Source of the DNA: an uncultured Bacteroidales bacterium
GTDB taxonomy: Bacteria > Bacteroidota > Bacteroidia > Bacteroidales > Paludibacteraceae
Length of the DNA stretch: 64,000 bases
Direction of reading: 5' to 3'
Assembly: GCA_937891975.1 (NCBI GenBank)
Contig: CALAUA010000025.1
Location: 62,001 to 126,000 of the forward strand
Part shown: positions 61,641 to 64,000 of the stretch, piece after piece
How the letters are laid out: each line of letters starts with the position of its first letter
Numbering within the stretch: the first letter of the stretch is position 1
Notes under the pieces: generated by a model
Database searches by the model: none
Told to the model about the DNA's origin: nothing
The model's input: the letters and a program-made list of their open reading frames with translations, nothing else
Program-made: the position numbers and the translations under genes

Positions 61641-62494
61641 TATTTTATTTTTTCTAACTTAACTTTTGGGGGCATGGGAGTTATCCAGAGTGAAAGGCGA
61701 ACTAATATCATGGTTATATACCATATCAACTTATGACGATGTAATGTATCATAAAGTCTTATCTTTTTAGGTGCAGTGTGACATAGACTCATCAAGCGCA
61801 TAGAAACATGCTCTCCATACCATCTAGCATCCTCTTCTTTATCGATTTGAATCCATTTGGGATCCTGCATATTTGATATACCATTTACATCAAAATTTGC
61901 AACATCTACATCTACATATTTAAATGACGCATGACCAAGAGCCAATGTTGTTATATAAAAATATGTATCAGCTCCCTTTTTATAGGATTCATCATAGTAT
62001 CCATACTTCTTTAGAGTATCCATGTGTATAAATGAAGCTTGGTGTAAAAAATGACCATTCATCACATCAAATAGATCTATATCTGAATTACCATATCCTC
62101 GATTTCTAATCACTTTATCTGGATAATCTTCTATGATATTCCCTTGTATAATATCCGTTCCATCCAATAGTGGTATCACCTTTTCAACCACAGAATTATC
62201 CACTAAATAATCGCCACTATTGAGCATTAAGGTATATTCTCCTTGCGCCATGCGTACACCTTTGTTCATAGCATTATATATACCAGTATCTGGTTCGGAA
62301 ATCCATGTTATTTTATGGAGATTGGCTATAGGCGATTGGCTATAGGCAATAATCTCATCTACACTGCCATCAGTACTTGCACCATCCACAATGATATGCT
62401 CAAAATCCGTATATGTCTGCGCAGCCACGGAATCAAGCGTTTTCTTGAGTCCAGCAGCATTATTATAGTTGATTGTTATGATTGATAGTTTCAT
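61640..62494 (-). CDS. Family 2 glycosyltransferase
   Basis: 284 residues from ATG 62494. LSIITINYNNAAGLKKTLDS, HIIVDGASTDGS, GIYNAMNKGVRMAQGEYTLM-LNSGD. A short in-frame tract (AYSQSPIAN) at 62322-62352 is a repeat of ATTGGCTATAGGC-type units. Coupled to the adenylation enzyme downstream. Confidence 0.92.
   Translation of the reverse strand: MKLSIITINYNNAAGLKKTLDSVAAQTYTDFEHIIVDGASTDGSVDEIIAYSQSPIANLHKITWISEPDTGIYNAMNKGVRMAQGEYTLMLNSGDYLVDNSVVEKVIPLLDGTDIIQGNIIEDYPDKVIRNRGYGNSDIDLFDVMNGHFLHQASFIHMDTLKKYGYYDESYKKGADTYFYITTLALGHASFKYVDVDVANFDVNGISNMQDPKWIQIDKEEDARWYGEHVSMRLMSLCHTAPKKIRLYDTLHRHKLIWYITMILVRLSLWITPMPPKVKLEKIK
62322..62352. repeat. In-frame short repeat in GT2 gene
   Basis: GATTGGCTATAGGC-GATTGGCTATAGGC: two 14 bp units between the two halves of the nucleotide-binding region (GSVDEI to ITWISEPDTG). 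Confidence 0.7.
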
Positions 62495-62501
62495 AGATAC
62501 A

Positions 62502-64000
62502 TCATTTCCAAAAATGTAAAAAATTATATATTCGTTCACCTAAGATAGATTTCATTTGCAGAATCACACGCGTTTTTAAAGAAGTTATATTTACATCTTT
62601 TATTCTAGAAGCCACCACAGCTGCAGTACTAGACGACTCTCCTGTTTCTGGTATAATTTCTACAAGATTTGGATTTTTCGTTTTATACCAATATGCTAAG
62701 GGAGTAATAATTGATTGATCATGTCTATGTTGACAGAACTCTGAATGTTGATTGTATAATTCCTCCACTGTTGGTTCTATGACCAATTCTGGACGAGACA
62801 ACATTATGTCTAAAACGTCTTTTATTAAACGACTTTTATTTTTAGCAATGATAAATCCACCCCATATTTTATTGCAATTATGCCAATCTGAAGAATTGAA
62901 CAAAGAATCAAAATACTCTATAGTTGCTCGCTTTGTCCAAACCTCAATTTTCACTGACTGACTATCAAACATATCCCATCCATAATCCACATTAGGTTGA
63001 TAACAAGTAAACAACGTATCAGTATTTTTCATTATTTCAAACCAAGACTTCCACTCTTCAAGATTCTTATTTAAAGTACATCCTGCATCTGCATAAACTA
63101 CCATTGCATTAGGATATTTTTGCATAGTTTCCCATATCAAATATGGTTTCCACAACCAATACCCACCACCTCTTTTGTAATTCATCAGTGGAGATTGTTT
63201 AATTTCGTCAGATAAATCTTTAGGAGTATATGTTATTACTTTATCAAAAATACCTAAACTACGTGCTTCTCTGCTGATTCGTTTTAAAGATTTTTTAAAA
63301 TTTTCATCACCATATGAAATAAATATAACAGATATTTCCTTAATTAATATTTTTTGGAAAAATCGTTTAAGTCTCTCTATTGTCTTTTGAAATGATACTT
63401 TTAAATCATATACGATAAACTCACCATATCTCCTGCCATAAATATTTTTATAGAGTCTAGTTTTAAATAGTACCAAGATTGGAGTATATATCTTTTTTCG
63501 TAATGTGCTACGCCAATATATAAAATTGACTCTTCGCTTAGCATTTTGTTCAAAAGGTAATGCACACAAACGATCTCCTTTATCGAAATCAACAAACCAA
63601 ACTTCATCATCTAATTTATTTTTAAACTGACCCACTCCACAGACCTGATTAACATGTTGTCGATAACGAGTAAGAGGTTGTATTACATAACTAAAACTAC
63701 CATTTCCTATAGATAATATCGCCATTAGATAATCATGAATAATATTGTATTCTATACATCGTTTCAAAATATTAGCATATGATGCATCATGAACTAACGA
63801 AGAAAAATATTGTCCCATTTTCTTCCTTATCGCCATAGTTGCTCCACAAGCTCTATTTCTTTGGGCAAATAACTCTATTCCATACCCTTCATCAAATAAT
63901 TTACGTGAGTTTTCATCAAAATATAATGAAAAATAAGTCTCACTTGTTAATTGAGTTCCATTCTCATCAATTAATACTGCATCTGAAATGACCACATCCT
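62502..64000 (-). CDS. Two-domain glycosyltransferase (5' end outside window)
   Basis: The frame stays open to the window edge (at least 499 codons). The first ~160 residues read like the second half of a GT2 enzyme (DVVISDAVLIDENG, RACGATMAIRKKM, HDYLMAILSIGNG, RYRQHVNQVCG). The C-terminal ~300 residues are a separate transferase-like domain with VIFISYGDENFKKSLKRI, YKRGGGYWLWKPYLI and VVYADAGCTLN (DxG), as in DUF5672/GT-type enzymes with a K-GYWxWKP motif. Probably adds two sugars in sequence (inference). Confidence 0.82.
   Translation of the reverse strand, partial: DVVISDAVLIDENGTQLTSETYFSLYFDENSRKLFDEGYGIELFAQRNRACGATMAIRKKMGQYFSSLVHDASYANILKRCIEYNIIHDYLMAILSIGNGSFSYVIQPLTRYRQHVNQVCGVGQFKNKLDDEVWFVDFDKGDRLCALPFEQNAKRRVNFIYWRSTLRKKIYTPILVLFKTRLYKNIYGRRYGEFIVYDLKVSFQKTIERLKRFFQKILIKEISVIFISYGDENFKKSLKRISREARSLGIFDKVITYTPKDLSDEIKQSPLMNYKRGGGYWLWKPYLIWETMQKYPNAMVVYADAGCTLNKNLEEWKSWFEIMKNTDTLFTCYQPNVDYGWDMFDSQSVKIEVWTKRATIEYFDSLFNSSDWHNCNKIWGGFIIAKNKSRLIKDVLDIMLSRPELVIEPTVEELYNQHSEFCQHRHDQSIITPLAYWYKTKNPNLVEIIPETGESSSTAAVVASRIKDVNITSLKTRVILQMKSILGERIYNFLHFWK

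Overview
The window looks like chromosomal DNA of a member of the order Bacteroidales (Bacteroidota), probably an uncultured gut or rumen lineage. The main sign is the promoter type: nearly every well-placed start is preceded by a TAnnTTTG -7 box, usually with a TTG about 20 bp further upstream, and Shine-Dalgarno sequences are mostly weak or absent. The lysS-gpsA-pgi order, the DUF3109 and DUF3987 genes and the layout of the surface-polysaccharide locus agree. Coding is dense and no rRNA, tRNA or CRISPR array was recognised.

Layout. 1-9.9 kb: aspS (cut by the window edge), a two-gene locus joining a CASTOR/POLLUX-like RCK channel with a RyR/zinc-ribbon protein, fabD, and lysS-gpsA-pgi. 9.9-22.6 kb: a MATE exporter; a TetR-controlled lipid module (acyl-CoA synthetase, two SDRs, aldehyde dehydrogenase) with a matching operator at two promoters; a NUDIX hydrolase; an AspT-type transporter; cinA; a DUF3109 gene; a MntP-like pump; def. 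22.8-24.9 kb: an AbiE-type toxin-antitoxin pair and debris of a second copy. 24.9-39.9 kb: a polysaccharide operon on the minus strand, read from a promoter near 39.97 kb. It carries GDP-mannose dehydrogenase, DUF354, two FemAB-like transferases, a carboxyethyl-ornithine-synthase-like enzyme, a CapK-like ligase, six glycosyltransferase-type genes and an acyltransferase with a G10 tract. 40-45 kb: DUF3987 and an MBOAT/SGNH pair. 45-53.2 kb: a defence-like island, partly AT-rich, with RhuM, two AbiH proteins and an unrecognised pair of large genes. 53.5-55.8 kb: small proteins and a TPR/HTH regulator. 55.9-64 kb: gmd-fcl, then a deacetylase, GNAT, ACP, adenylation enzyme and glycosyltransferases.

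The most unusual feature is a mosaic family of short degenerate tandem repeats (7-, 8- and 11-bp units) carrying small hairpin cores. It fills most intergenic gaps between 7 and 62 kb and is also read through in frame inside about ten proteins. One copy encloses a four-helix-bundle (S23-like) gene between inverted heptamer arrays, so that gene could be the parent element. A second repeat type is a four-site array of G(A/T)CAATT with identical 10-12-10 spacing at three intergenic places. Other notable items are the RyR/RCK pair, the homopolymer tract in the acyltransferase, and the unrecognised pair at 49.1-53.2 kb.

Working together: gmd-fcl (GDP-fucose) and the GDP-mannose dehydrogenase (GDP-mannuronate) draw on the same precursor for the polysaccharide. 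The CEO-synthase-like enzyme, CapK-like ligase, FemAB proteins, ACP/adenylation pair and MBOAT/SGNH pair look like enzymes that decorate it. All functions are read from sequence without database searches.
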